Shown here piece by piece: positions 41,518-63,189 of a DNA stretch of 64,000 nt. The DNA is taken from the NCBI GenBank assembly GCA_963170055.1, contig CAUJGJ010000313.1:1910201-1974200 (forward strand), in the 5' to 3' direction. The translations under genes and the position numbers were made by a program. Position 1 is the stretch's first letter. Each line of letters opens with the position of its first letter. The notes beneath the pieces are model-generated. The model was not told the origin of the DNA, ran no database searches, and saw only the letters and a program-made list of their open reading frames with translations. The stretch is from Halisarca cf. caerulea. Its lineage: Eukaryota > Porifera > Demospongiae > Chondrillida > Halisarcidae.

Positions 41518-49027
<7,510 letters not shown>

Positions 49028-49067
49028 ATTAGTCTATAAGTGGATGTCCAGCTAGGTACGTTCCAGT

Positions 49068-49134
49068 TAGTCTCGCGTCGCCAGCCCCTCCCGCAAGGGG
49101 GCGATTAGGAAAAGGGGCTGGCGACGCGAGACTA
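49068..49134. mobile_element. TAGTCTCGCG foldback element D
   Basis: 67 bp with near-perfect arms TAGTCTCGCGTCGCCAGCCC / GGGGCTGGCGACGCGAGACTA. Flanked by CGTTCCAGT on both sides, a perfect 9-bp target duplication. It lies about 40 bp upstream of the oxidase copy 2 start codon. Confidence 0.9.
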
Positions 49135-49695
49135 CGTTCCAGTGGTGCTGCGTACATACAAATTGTGGGGTCGACCTAAAACTTGAAACTAAACCAAATC
49201 ATGTGCACCCGAGGGGTCCGCGACAAAGTAAAATGGTACGGAAGAATGGTGCCGCGGATTCAGGAATCTTTATAGATTCCAACAAGATTCCATGTCGGAT
49301 TCCGTAATTAACTTAAGATTCCGTATCGGATTTTCACTGGGATTCGAAGATTCTGGAAGATTCAGTCGATGATTCCAAGATTCTGAAAGATTCGGTCGAA
49401 CGTAAGAGATTCCAGGGAGTGGCGGACCCCTCGTGTGCACCAGCGAAGGTCCGGGCCGCCATTTTAAATCTTTACACCCACGGTGCGACGCCTTCGACGT
49501 GCCGTTAGCGCTGGACCTTGGGTCTTGGGTAGCGATGTGAGCACGTGAGCAAGTTTATATACACTCTTCCTCCGCTGCCCCTGCAAATATTGTAGGGTTC
49601 TTCTGCCCTTATACTTGTTGTCGTTTCGATTTTGCTTTTTAGGCTTTTTACTGTGACATACAAATCACAAAGTCGAAGATGTTTACCACTGGATA

Positions 49696-49881
49696 ATGAG
49701 ATGTACAGCATGGACAGAGAGTAGGAACCTGCTGATGGAAGAGGTGAATTTTATGATTGATGTACCAAATTTGACTGATGAGGAGGTGGCAGATTACGTG
49801 ATGGATAGAGCATGTACCGATTGTCAATTGATGAAGAGCATAGAAGGGATATCGATGTGGAATGAGAAACTCGAGGAATGA
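49696..49881 (+). CDS. Possible small acidic ORF or last exon
   Basis: 61 codons, including NFMIDVPNLTDEEVADYVMD, with an acidic helical look and a clear stop. It lies downstream of the CpG-rich stretch, divergent from oxidase copy 2. I recognise no family and see no polyadenylation signal or splice partner. It may be a real short gene, a terminal exon or chance. Confidence 0.25.
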   Translation: MRCTAWTESRNLLMEEVNFMIDVPNLTDEEVADYVMDRACTDCQLMKSIEGISMWNEKLEE

Positions 49882-50288
49882 TTGTCCAGAACTTGTTTGT
49901 ATGTATATATGTCCAACTTTAATTGTAGGTTGTATGTACATGTAATTGTGGTGCATGTGTGTAAGGCATTGTACATTATGATAGTGCTGCATTGGGCTTT
50001 GTGTTGGCCCTGTATCGCAAGACATGGTGCACTGAAATTAAAAATAATAATATATAATGATAGCCTCACAAGACATACACTTCGATTTTCATACATTATT
50101 CGACTGTGAAGGTTTGAGTTCATTTAGTAGTTTCTTGATCACTCTTATGTGTCTTTTTGCTTTTCCATCTGACGTGTATACTGCTTGCATGGAAAGGTGC
50201 ACCAGCTTTTGGGTCAAAGGGCCATTTTGACCTAATGTGATCTATAATAATAATAATAATAATAATAATATATATATTAAATTTATTG

Positions 50289-50321
<33 letters not shown>

Positions 50322-51164
50322 TACAAATTGTACTTTGAATTCATAGTAATCATGCATATAGCATTTTAGCTGGAGTTTTGTATCTTTTTAAAACTCCTAT
50401 TGAGTAATAATGAGTGCTTCCTTTTTGTCTAAACTTTAATGGTAATAAATACTTATTATAGGGAATGCATACCAGTCCTATATTTTAATGATATTTTACA
50501 TGATAAACACAGCAATAACAGCTGAAAACAATGGCAATAGCTCAACCAAACTGTAGCGACAATAAAAATAATAAAGACAGTGCATGAGTACTAGTCATGC
50601 AAATTGCAAGTCACAGGTTTTATGAAACAGAACATAAGTACATGATCAATGGGCAAATAGATATCATGATGCATGTGCACAAGTAAATTTAAATTAATAA
50701 ATATGACTTATTAGGAATAAATAATTACTATGACAATACAAAATTACAAAAGCAACAAACACTGTAAGCGATATATAGCAATTATAATAAACATGCATGC
50801 AAACTACTGTTACAGTAACACAAAAAACAAAAGTGGCCACCAAGGTGGGGTGTAACTTACTACAAGCCATAAGTGATAGACATTGCAATCATTATGCAAG
50901 GCATTGTAAAGAAGCAGCTGCCTATTAATTCGACAGGATTAAGAAACTTAATTGCTTATAAGAAATTAGTATTTGTATAGAATAATATCGAAATTACTAC
51001 ATGAAAAGGTGCATGCCTTTTGCTGCATCTAGACTATCCCTATCTCCTCAGGTAAGTTGAGCCCTTTTGTCAAATGCAGATATTGAATTGAGTGTGCTTA
51101 CTGGTTTACAGATCTGTGGATCACTTTGTGGCTCCTGAATTAATGACACACAATTGCAATGTAC

Positions 51165-51293
51165 ATGCGCGCACACACGTGCACACACACACACACACGC
51201 GCGCGCGCACAAACACACATGTACACACGCACACACGCTCACACACACATGCACACGCACGCACACACATGCACACGCACACACATGCACACG

Positions 51294-51330
<37 letters not shown>
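51165..51330. repeat. (CA)n/(CG)n microsatellite
   Basis: CACG/CACA mosaic tract; overlapping open frames on both strands are artefacts. Confidence 0.95.
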
Positions 51331-51331
<1 letters not shown>

Positions 51332-51763
51332 TACACACTCCTCTGTGCAAGTGTTATAAATTCTGTGTGGAGGATAATGATCTAATAATAGCTGTTTTTC
51401 TTTCTAAAATTAATAATACCACATGCAGTTGTCCAGTATATGCTTCAGTACCCAAGCTGGCATTGAATGTACATGTGACACATGCAAACATGCATGTCAG
51501 CATGCATGCATTGTATTAACTCGTGCATTTTGAGAAATCAGGAATGGATTGGACAATATGCAAATTAACACTTACACTTAGTCTATCTTAGCAACATGCA
51601 TGCACATTTTGAGAACATTAGTGACATACTTCATAGTTATAAGGTGATCTCTCAAAATATGACTTGATCTATATATTACACATGCATAAATTAACCTGAA
51701 CAGCAAACAGTGAACAACATCCAAAACAAATAAGAAATACAGTGATTAAGACTCCAAACATGA

Positions 51764-52939
51764 TCAAAACATCTTGTGTGGAGACAACTTAGGGGGTGTA
51801 GGAATTTGTACACTTGATAAACGTAAAGGGAGGAGTCGTCGTCTCTTGTGTAATGAAAAGTGCTGGTCATGGTCCACTACATCTAGAAAATCTAAAGTAG
51901 GTTTGTGGTCTACAAGGCTTGACGTGTCCTCAGGCACAGATGGTGAAAGGTCGAATAAAGGGCCCATTGTAGGTGAGGAATAGGTAGTGGGATTAATTCG
52001 ATCCAATAGTTGGAACTCAGTTTGTACATTGCAGGTACATGCCAAGCTACTTTCCATGGCAGGTACTGGTGACTGGCGAGGTTCTTCCAAAGGCGCATCT
52101 CCTTTCACTGAAGACACCCCTGTGTCCATCTGATTGTCTTCACTACTTTCTTGAGTCTTTTCATCACAACTCCTTGTAGTCTGCTTAGCAAGAAAGATAT
52201 CAGTAAGGTCTTTGTAAACCTCTGGACTGTGACTTTGCAACATTCTCTGTAGACTTTTCTTCACAGTCTCCATATAACGGTCCCTGCCAAATACCTTGGG
52301 AGATGGAAATGATGTAAGAAGCTTTTCTAAAGTAGGTTTGAAAATGGCATCAACTGAAGACAAGGTATGATCCATGACACACTCTGGTTCTTTGCTAGGT
52401 GATGGAACTAGGCAGTTTTTTGATACCTTGGTCTGTGAACATTCTGCATCAGTATGAATTCCCATTTGCTTTTCATTTAATTGTTCCTCAGTACTACCAG
52501 TATGAGCAGCTTGGGGAAGACTCTGCTGTAGTCCCAGGACTCGGTGAAGTTCATCATTGATTTGCTGGAATTCGTTGATACCGAATGAATTTCTCCGCAA
52601 AATGCCACTGGAAGTTTTTCCTTGCTCATAAATGCCTGCTTTGAGCTTTTGAGTTAGTCGATTAGTGGAGATCACCACCAACCCACGACTGAGCTTCTTT
52701 GCCGATAAAAAATTCCCTTGTTTCCTTTGAAATTTAGTATTAGGGCTGCCAGTTCTTACTTTAAACAAATTTTCTTTGTCCTGGATTTCTTTGACATGCT
52801 TTTTCTTGCTTCTTTTACCAACGGCGCGTGGTTTGTCTTTTTTCCTTGGTTTGCCGCCACCAATTTTACTGCTTGTGCTATTTGCTGCCTTTCCTATAGG
52901 TTCTTTGACGAAGGTCTCCAAAGTACGGAGTAAATCCAT
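51764..52939 (-). CDS. Unknown 391-residue basic protein with KEN box
   Basis: A single-exon frame from MDLLRTLETFVKEPIGK. Residues about 30-50 are basic and nuclear-localisation-like (PRKKDKPRAVGKRSKKKH). KEN at 55-57 followed by a downstream Pro/Asn (KENLFKVRTGSPN) fits an APC/C KEN degron. Many SP/TP sites (SPSKEP, SFPSPK, PTPPKLSP) look like proline-directed kinase targets. A helical segment ends the central part (DRYMETVKKSLQRMLQSHSP). I do not recognise a family. A nuclear, cell-cycle-regulated protein is a guess from motifs. It is transcribed divergently from the MUL1-like gene, with only 115 bp between start codons. Confidence 0.75.
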   Translation of the reverse strand: MDLLRTLETFVKEPIGKAANSTSSKIGGGKPRKKDKPRAVGKRSKKKHVKEIQDKENLFKVRTGSPNTKFQRKQGNFLSAKKLSRGLVVISTNRLTQKLKAGIYEQGKTSSGILRRNSFGINEFQQINDELHRVLGLQQSLPQAAHTGSTEEQLNEKQMGIHTDAECSQTKVSKNCLVPSPSKEPECVMDHTLSSVDAIFKPTLEKLLTSFPSPKVFGRDRYMETVKKSLQRMLQSHSPEVYKDLTDIFLAKQTTRSCDEKTQESSEDNQMDTGVSSVKGDAPLEEPRQSPVPAMESSLACTCNVQTEFQLLDRINPTTYSSPTMGPLFDLSPSVPEDTSSLVDHKPTLDFLDVVDHDQHFSLHKRRRLLPLRLSSVQIPTPPKLSPHKMF

Positions 52940-53054
52940 TCTAAACTGAAGAAATCATCGGTCTTTCGAAGCAGCTCCTTGTTACCATAGTACAGTCTTC
53001 GGAGCGCGCGATTTGCTTACTTTTTGGCGCTCAATATTGCGTAATATAATCAAA
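52940..53054. promoter_or_regulatory. Bidirectional promoter
   Basis: 115 bp separate two divergent start codons. The interval has CpG-containing words (GGAGCGCGCG, GGCGCTC) and no TATA box in either direction. Both 5' UTRs must overlap this stretch or begin in it. Confidence 0.65.
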
Positions 53055-53879
53055 ATGGCCGACTCGAGTCTTTTGATTGGAGGTGCCGTATTTGTCGGTG
53101 GCGTTTCACTGGGCATTGGCTTTCTCTTTAGTTCCCTGGCCAATTCTAAGGCGCAAAGAACAGCTTACCTAAGAGGTTCTCCCAAATTCTCATCTTTTGG
53201 CGCAGAATTGCACCAACATCTGAAGTCACAGCCGGATCATGAAAGTAATGTGCTTCTGGAGGGTACAACGCAGAAATTGGATGGTTTTCATTTGTATTCT
53301 GAGCGTGCTGGAGTGATCGGAGCTGGAAGGATTGTCACTACTGTGGAACATTACAAAACGAAAGATGAATATAACAAGGGCAGGTGGATTAACATGTCCA
53401 ATACAACGGAGAATCTGTGTCTCTCTGTTCCTTTTAACCTTAAAGGAGTAGATGGTAGCGTCGTCAGAGTAGAAAACGCACATAATTCAGACGGATTTCG
53501 AAAAATTTTATCAGTGGCATACAAAGACAACATAACTCACGAAGGGAAGACATTGGGCGACTTTGCAGTCGATATTACTATTAATCGGATACCAATGGGA
53601 AAAGAGGTTACAGAGCTCATGTTATATTTCGGTGTACCTTTTGCTGGATATGGTCAAGCTAAACTCCTGTCCAATTCAGTGGATACCAGTATTGTCTTTT
53701 CACCACAGGAAGTTTCTTCAAACATCGACTCTCTGATCTCTTCTAATGAAAGTGTTGCCAGTCTTTTTAGATTTTTTTCGTGGACATTTTTTGCTGTAGC
53801 AGGTGGTACTGTTGTGTTTGTTATTGCCCCCAAACTATTGCAACTTATACAAAGAGAGTCAGAAGACGAGAGACAGTAA
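53055..53879 (+). CDS. MUL1/MAPL-like GIDE-domain membrane protein, RING-less
   Basis: 274 residues from ATGGCCGACTCG. An ATG 14 codons upstream is in frame, but the internal start fits the divergent layout and membrane topology better. An N-terminal span at about 6-30 (LLIGGAVFVGGVSLGIGFLF) is followed by a soluble region with VLLEGTTQKLDGFHL, VPFNLKG and FGVPFAGYGQAKLLSNSVDT, matching the GIDE/BAM domain between the two spans of MUL1 (compare TGVGELVLDNNSV). A second span lies near 245-268. The protein ends about 12 residues later, where MUL1 has its C-terminal RING finger, so this copy cannot be a RING E3 ligase by itself. MUL1 sits in the mitochondrial outer membrane; the same place is likely here. 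Confidence 0.75.
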   Translation: MADSSLLIGGAVFVGGVSLGIGFLFSSLANSKAQRTAYLRGSPKFSSFGAELHQHLKSQPDHESNVLLEGTTQKLDGFHLYSERAGVIGAGRIVTTVEHYKTKDEYNKGRWINMSNTTENLCLSVPFNLKGVDGSVVRVENAHNSDGFRKILSVAYKDNITHEGKTLGDFAVDITINRIPMGKEVTELMLYFGVPFAGYGQAKLLSNSVDTSIVFSPQEVSSNIDSLISSNESVASLFRFFSWTFFAVAGGTVVFVIAPKLLQLIQRESEDERQ

Positions 53880-54033
53880 TCTTTAAGTGTGGTCATTCAC
53901 TTACTATATAGATTAGCTTAGTGTACCAATATGTACATACGTATGTGTCATTAATTGCATGAGTCTTGATCATTGTATACCTTTCTACACACATGAATGA
54001 TAGTTTCTGACATATTTGTCAAACAATACTACT

Positions 54034-54039
54034 AATAAA
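54034..54039 (+). terminator. Poly(A) signal of MUL1-like gene
   Basis: AATAAA about 155 nt past the stop codon, before the MITE. Confidence 0.6.
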
Positions 54040-54057
54040 TTATTTCATTGTTAATCG

Positions 54058-54258
54058 TACAGTTGTACCTCTCTATAATGAACCCTGGATGCAATAATCT
54101 CCCTGATATAACAAAAATATAGACGGTCAGACCTTAGAATGTACATGTACTTTATTGTAAATGAATCCTGATGTAGCAAACACCCTGATATAGCTAGTGA
54201 ACCTTTTCAACTAGCGGTCCTGAGGTGGTTCGTTATATAGAGAGAGGTTTGACTGCAT
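54058..54258. mobile_element. CCTC-end MITE
   Basis: Starts TACAGTTGTACCTCTCTATA and ends (reverse) TATGCAGTCAAACCTCTCTC; TATAATGAACC / GGTTCGTTATAT pair inside. Same style as the 7814 element. Confidence 0.65.
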
Positions 54259-54389
54259 ATGTTATAGTAAATCGCCCTTTACTCTTCAGGTCTATATATG
54301 ATACATGAATGAGTGTAGAGGAAGAGTTGATTACACACGGACGAAGTATAGAGCAAAGTCAACCCTTATCTCCATGGTAACATTAATTT

Positions 54390-54590
54390 AAGGTTGCAGC
54401 AAAATCTCTATTCTCATCCCATCAACAGGGAGCAATGGTGATGTGTTCAATCTGGTACGCATATAGAACGTAATTTGAAGCTTGGTAGTGACAACATCAA
54501 TGCAAATGCTAGTTATCCATTTCAACTTGCATTCCACCCTCAGGACATAATTGTGGTCGTCAAAGAAAAAATCACATCTTTCAGCTGAAA
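54390..54590 (-). CDS. Possible orphan terminal exon
   Basis: After a CTTTCAG acceptor (about 54590), the minus frame reads ERCDFFFDDHNYVLRVECKL and ends LLPVDGMRIEILLQP then TAA. Residue composition is protein-like, but I found no upstream exon before GID8 and recognise no family. It may be a relic or chance. Confidence 0.25.
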
Positions 54591-55179
54591 GTACCTTGCA
54601 AATATTTTTCCTGCCAATAATACCATATCTATGTACGGATAGTAATATTATATACATGCATGGGTGGAGAAAAAATTGCAACAATTAATGCATCTAATAT
54701 CTACTCTGAACACTTTGAGACCAGAAAAGAATGACCCAAGGTTAATGCATCAAAGCCTCCTCATTTTCAGAGTTGAATATGTGCCATGGCCAATTGCAAG
54801 ATGGTGAATCATTTGGTCCAGTGACAGCACAGTCTTGCATAGCCAGGGTCTCCTCTCAGGTCTGGTTCCACAAATTAAGACTATAAATAGGTCTATAATA
54901 ATTATTATTGTAAAGGCAATGATAATTTATGAGTCTGGATTAGAGGACTGCACGCTGTATAGTATTGATCATTAAATTTATCTGCCATAAATTCTGAAAT
55001 AACACAATACACAAACAGTAATACACACTCAGCAAACACAGTAATAAATATAACACAAAATCGTTGCAAATGAATTAGAATTACAAGCATAGCATTGCAG
55101 ACCCAAGTACAGACATAGGTGAAAGTAAACAGGGATGAGATTGCATTCGCACATGTATGTACAAGTACATATACATCAA

Positions 55180-55902
55180 TCAAAGCTCAATTTGTCCTGT
55201 GGTAATGTCTTTTATCTTGGGTGCTTTAATGTTCTTCTTTTCCAGGACATCTTGTGCCCACATCACCAGCTTCATTAAGGTGGTTAGTCTGTCGGGGACT
55301 GTTGTGTTCTGCCTATCAACAATGGCTGCATTCAGTTCACTAGCTACTTTACTGCGTTGTGAGGGTTTAAGCATTTCTGAAAAAGGAACTTGAGCATTTC
55401 GATCTAAAGCTAAAAGAGTCATAGTTTTTTCTAGTTCTTCAAGAATTTCTGGTTTTTCTTCGCCACATATCGACAACTCTGTTTGTGCAAATTCAAGTGC
55501 TTGATCAATTCTTCCTTCTTTGATGTACTCCAGTAGCCTTTGCTGCTGTAAATGAAAGTGAAGCTTGGGATTTGAGTCGAGTATTTCCGGCTCCAAATCA
55601 TTCACCATCTCCATTGCCTGGGGTATATCACCTTTCTCTACAGCATTCCTTATAGCCGTTTGCTGGTCCATCAAAGTAGTATCATAAGGAGGAGGAGTAA
55701 CATTAGCTTCTGAGGCAAGGTTTAAGGCTGCCTCTTTGAAGCCCTCCCGTACTAAATAGTCCATAACAACTTGGTCCAATAATCTCCGAGAAATTTTGAA
55801 TTTTTGAGCTCTAGAAATCCACTTATCATCATTCCTTTCCTCTTGTGTCGCTTTTGAAGAAGACACGGTACAAGATCTTTGTGAAGGAGATAGAAAGCTC
55901 AT
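55180..55902 (-). CDS. GID8: GID8/TWA1, CTLH-complex subunit
   Basis: Intronless, 240 residues; the human protein is 228. A LisH motif at about 38-70 (ISRRLLDQVVMDYLVREGFK) is followed by a CTLH domain at about 76-133 (QTAIRNAVEKGDIPQAMEMV, HFHLQQQRLLEYIKEG) and a C-terminal CRA region (RIDQALEFAQTEL, then PFSEMLKPSQRSKVASELNA). This LisH-CTLH-CRA order and these strings are diagnostic of GID8. GID8 is the scaffold that links the RanBP9/10 module to the RING pair of the CTLH/GID E3 ubiquitin ligase in nucleus and cytoplasm. The N-terminal 30 residues are Ser-rich and unconserved. It is divergent from the EF-hand gene, with 107 bp between start codons. Absence of introns is notable beside intron-bearing neighbours. 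Confidence 0.95.
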   Translation of the reverse strand: MSFLSPSQRSCTVSSSKATQEERNDDKWISRAQKFKISRRLLDQVVMDYLVREGFKEAALNLASEANVTPPPYDTTLMDQQTAIRNAVEKGDIPQAMEMVNDLEPEILDSNPKLHFHLQQQRLLEYIKEGRIDQALEFAQTELSICGEEKPEILEELEKTMTLLALDRNAQVPFSEMLKPSQRSKVASELNAAIVDRQNTTVPDRLTTLMKLVMWAQDVLEKKNIKAPKIKDITTGQIEL

Positions 55903-56009
55903 TTCTAAACCACAGCAGCTGGATAAACTACCAACGAAAACAAACGATGAAACGATCGAGGAACCACAGAATAAAATGGCCGAAGGGATTTCCCCTGCAA
56001 AATGATAAG
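55903..56009. promoter_or_regulatory. Bidirectional promoter
   Basis: 107 bp between the GID8 and EF-hand start codons. AAAATGGCCG at 55974-55983 is a YY1-like core. No TATA box. The in-frame ATG at 55845 upstream of the EF-hand gene lies antisense inside GID8 and is unlikely to be used. Confidence 0.65.
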
Positions 56010-56785
56010 ATGGCCGCCCCTTTGTCAGAACAAGAGGAGCGCGACTTAAGATTTGTATTTAGTGTGTACGATCCAAAGAATTCAGGTGTAATTTCTGCAG
56101 ATGACGTTGTAAGAGCAATGTCTGCATTGGGATTTTCGCAGTCAAGGGATGTCATTGAAGTATGTATGGCCGAATTCAGTCATTTGCTTTTCTAGTCTGT
56201 TTCTGGTTTGCTGTTATGATTACCACATGTATGCAACGGTACACATTTTTACACACACACACACTAGCACACATTACGATCAAAACCTAGTCTCGTCAAC
56301 CAGACCCAATTGCCATGTTATTTATATCAGTAGGTGAACTAGGGTCTGGTTGATAGGACTAGATCAAACTTACATTGAGATACCAGAACTGAGCTTGTCT
56401 TATTCTGCTATGCGTGTTCTCACGATCATTGTTATTGGATTGTACTCTTTAGTCTATGGTGTCACAGCAGAGCAGTACAACTGGGAAGAAAGGAACTGGG
56501 ATTAACATTGATGAGTTTCTACAAATTGTGTCCTCCTGCCAAGGAGATGCTTTTGACTTTCATGAAGAAATTACAAGAGGCTTTTCACTTATGGACAAGG
56601 ACAAAGATGGTTTCATAAGCATGCAAGATTTGAAGACACTTTGTAAAGAAATGGACATTACTCTCAAAGATGAGGAACTGGATGACATGATCTATGAAGC
56701 AGATTCTGATGGAGACGGAAAAGTCAGCAAAGAAGAGTTTGTGAAGATGATGCTGAGAACATGCTTGTACTCTCAGCAAATTTAA
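56010..56785 (+). CDS. Centrin-like EF-hand protein, two exons
   Basis: Exons 56010-56159 and 56453-56785, GT-AG, phase 0, giving 160 residues from ATGGCCGCCCC. EF-hand 1 has the loop DPKNSGVISADD, hand 2 is degenerate (GTGINIDEFL), hand 3 is DKDKDGFISMQD (Asp at position 12) and hand 4 is DSDGDGKVSKEE. The linker ITLKDEELDDMIYEADSDGD closely follows centrin ([20 protein letters not shown]). Centrins bind calcium and act at centrioles and basal bodies and in mRNA export and DNA repair complexes. Three of four loops look able to bind calcium. It is shorter at the N-terminus than typical centrins and could instead be a divergent calmodulin-like protein. The 293-bp intron carries a foldback element. 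Confidence 0.85.
56288..56361. mobile_element. TAGTCTCGCG-family foldback element E
   Basis: 74 bp, arms TAGTCTCGTCAACCAGACCC / GGGTCTGGTTGATAGGACTA, flanks GATCAAAAC and GATCAAACT. Inserted in the EF-hand gene's only intron. Confidence 0.8.
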
Positions 56786-59087
56786 AAATGCATGAAAATG
56801 TACATAATGTACTGTTCAGATAGCATCATGTTCCATATTTTTACGTATTTTTATATATGTGTATTCTTGTATAAATTATTATGTTATGTTTACGTATTTC
56901 ATTGCTGTGATTGCAATCTGTGTGCTATATTAATGTAGATTAGGATTGAAGTGGTTTACTGTTACTTCTAGTGTCCCTCAGGGTGCATGGGGTTACCTGG
57001 TGTCCCCCGGGGTGCATGGGGTACCTAGTATCCCTTGGGGTGCACAGTGTACCTGGTGACCCTTAGGGTGCACGGCGTACCTGGTGTCCCTTGGGGTGCA
57101 CAGTGTACCTGGTGACCCTTGGGATGCACGGTGTACCTGGTGTCCCTTGGGGTGCACAGTGTACCTGGTGACCCTTGGGGTGCACGGCGTACCTGTTGTC
57201 CCTTAGAGTGCACGGTGTACCTGGCACGTACATGTTATTGATAGCTGAGCAGGCGGTATAATCATTGAAGCATGTATGCACAATGCATCCAATTGCTAAT
57301 AGTGCATGCATGCATGCTCCAGTGCATGATGTTGAACAGTATAACTAAATCAAGTGAGGGCCGAATGCATGCATGCATGGCTGAGTTTTAGAAAAATCAA
57401 TACAGTCAGACCTCACTTATGCACACAGATCCGTTCAGCATAAATGAATGCGGATTATGATTATTATAAGAGAAGGGGCATGAATCAGATTGAATGAGGG
57501 ATTGAGAAGAATAGTATAGCTATATATGCATGCAGTATATATATAGCATAATTGCAAATGCATTCAAATGAAAACTATATATAATATATAATAATACTGC
57601 AGCATTCAAAGGTGACGGATCAAATTGGATATACGTATCTGCATGATTGATATCTCGCGGTAGCGGTGCATGCAGATATAATTATGAGTGAGATCCCACT
57701 ATAGCTACATGTATGCATTCTGCAATTATAATAAATTTGGTTTAATGGAGTTAAACATAGTCAATGATGAAGTATTCATAATATACCCACACGGGTCCAC
57801 ATGTAGCAGCAGCTGCATGCCTTATATCTGAGCATGCACTAGCTGTTGACCTGTGTTAGCAGCTGCACACTGTCAGAGGTAAGTAACTGGGTTTGACGTG
57901 ATTTTTTTTCTTTTATTGTTATCGATCTACGTTATATGATGATCATCGTTTGAAAGGGTTAAATTCTGGGCTGTACCCCCAGAATATAAGTTATATAAGG
58001 CAAAACTGTATGGGTCAATTATAAATTAAAGGTTGTGGGCGGCTTGCAAGCACAATGCACATGCATGCTTGATATGCAGTCAGCATGCAGGGCTAAGCAT
58101 ATGCATTATATATAAATAGCTGTATACAAGCATGCATGCAATAGAAGGTATATATACTTGGGGTATATAGAAGCCTGCATGCATGGGCTTATATATGCCA
58201 TGCAAGAGAAGACTCCCCTGCATGGTGGGTGCATGCCCTTAATTCTCATGTACCTAGCAAATTAAGGCCTAGGTCTAGGGTTGGCTACATATGATCAGTA
58301 GATAATATATAACATATATTATATAGGCCGGTCCTGAATGGATATAGCTATATAGTACATGCATAATACATGGAGAATATATGGAGATACGTATTATTAC
58401 ATATGTGAGCATATATAACATTGTCACATGCATATATTAGTGAGGCATGGCTGAAAATCAATATAAATAAAGTTTTACAATATATAAGGTTGCATAATCA
58501 TATAATTTAGTATTATACATATATAAATTATATAATAATATACGTCTTCTCTGCAATTATCTTGTATTATTCATAGGAGAATTATATACTGCCATTAATT
58601 TTGCCGTATATACGTAGGAGAGCTATATACTGCCATTTGCCATACGTAGGAGAGCTATATATATACTGCCATTTGTAGTGTGCAATGGACATTGTAGTGA
58701 AGACATTCATGCATGCAGCAAAAACGCTTTAATTTTCACGCGACTAAACTTACACGCAGTATTCGCGGATTTATACATGCACTCATCCGTGAAACTTAAT
58801 GCACCAATGAAAATTTTGATTGAACTCTCGTGCAATGGCAAAACATGGCCGTCTGTAAATATAAAAACGTAGAAATCGCAAAAAGCCAAGATTCATGAAA
58901 GTTTCACCCTGCAAAAATTAAAGCGTGCATGGTATATACGAGTTTACACAGTAGTGTAGTGTAGTAAAATTATTGTAATTAAATTAATGAATGTATACTG
59001 AAACAACTGGTTATAAGTAGATGTAATAACAATGTTTTTAGCATTCTCGAATTTAAAAAGGACTAGTAAGTATTTCTGCAGAGTACG
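56786..59087. other. Intergenic, AT-rich, no gene seen
   Basis: Holds a 28-bp minisatellite at its left end, many TGCATGCA and TATATA words, and a probable inverted-repeat element at about 58725-58930 (AACGCTTTAATTTTCACGCG and AAATTAAAGCGTGCATGG). Confidence 0.55.
56985..57225. repeat. 28-bp minisatellite
   Basis: About eight units of GGGTGCACRGYGTACCTGGT plus GWCCCTTG. The minus-strand frames over it (repeats of HPKGHQVHCAPQG) are artefacts; the unit is not a multiple of three. Confidence 0.9.
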
Positions 59088-62701
<3,614 letters not shown>

Positions 62702-62925
62702 CTGCCTATCAAGACAGGAAGTCAACAAGTATGCAACTTATCCTATAGAGATCTTCATCAGTGCTTTCTACCAATCACTCACAGACAGAAGCATGCAAAT
62801 ATACAATGTATTCAGACATACAACATTACAGTGGTATATACCCTTGTAACACGGCACCTCTATAATACAACATTCTCCTTGTCTGACCATCCTCTGAGGT
62901 GCAGTCAACACAGTAGACTACACAT

Positions 62926-63102
62926 CAGTGGAACCTCTGTAATCGGACACCTCTATAATCCGACATTCTCTCTAATCCAACCATCTTATGAGGTACAGCC
63001 GCCATATGAAAGTATGCTTAGCCTAATAGTCCTTCTGTAATGCTCCTAATCCAACGCTTCTTTCAAGCCCCATTGAGTGTCAGATTAGAGAGGTTTCACT
63101 GT
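62926..63102. mobile_element. CCTC-end MITE
   Basis: CAGTGGAACCTCTGTAATCG and (reverse) CAGTGAAACCTCTCTAATCT terminal inverted repeats; TATAATCCGACATTC and CTCTAATCCAACCAT direct words inside. Confidence 0.8.
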
Positions 63103-63189
63103 ATTAGGAGCTTCTTGATAAACCAACAATGTCAGTAATCTCTGCCATAGTGTTGGCTACCCAGGAGTGCTGGATTATAGAGGCTCCAC

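Larger units (their letters stand above)
49028..51763. other. Intergenic with promoter-like CpG stretch
   Basis: About 49190-49520 is CpG-rich, with a GGATTC/AAGATTC-type short repeat (49250-49410), and may be the oxidase copy 2 promoter. The rest is AT-rich, with TAA repeats (50248-50322) and a CA/CG tract (51165-51330). A possible small frame is listed separately. Confidence 0.5.
53880..55179. other. Intergenic between MUL1-like and GID8
   Basis: Holds the poly(A) signal of the MUL1-like gene (AATAAA, 54034-54039), a CCTC-end MITE (54058-54258), a possible orphan exon (54390-54590, minus) and AT-rich filler. No complete gene is seen. Confidence 0.6.

Noticed and set aside
51001..51051. Mini-exon ATGAAAAGGTGC...CCTCAG followed by GTAAGT
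   Set aside because: A good donor, but only 17 codons, with no recognisable product and no downstream exon.
55845..56009. Longer N-terminus for the EF-hand protein
   Set aside because: The extra 55 residues are antisense to GID8 and the promoter gap, with no EF-hand-like content; the ATG at 56010 is better.
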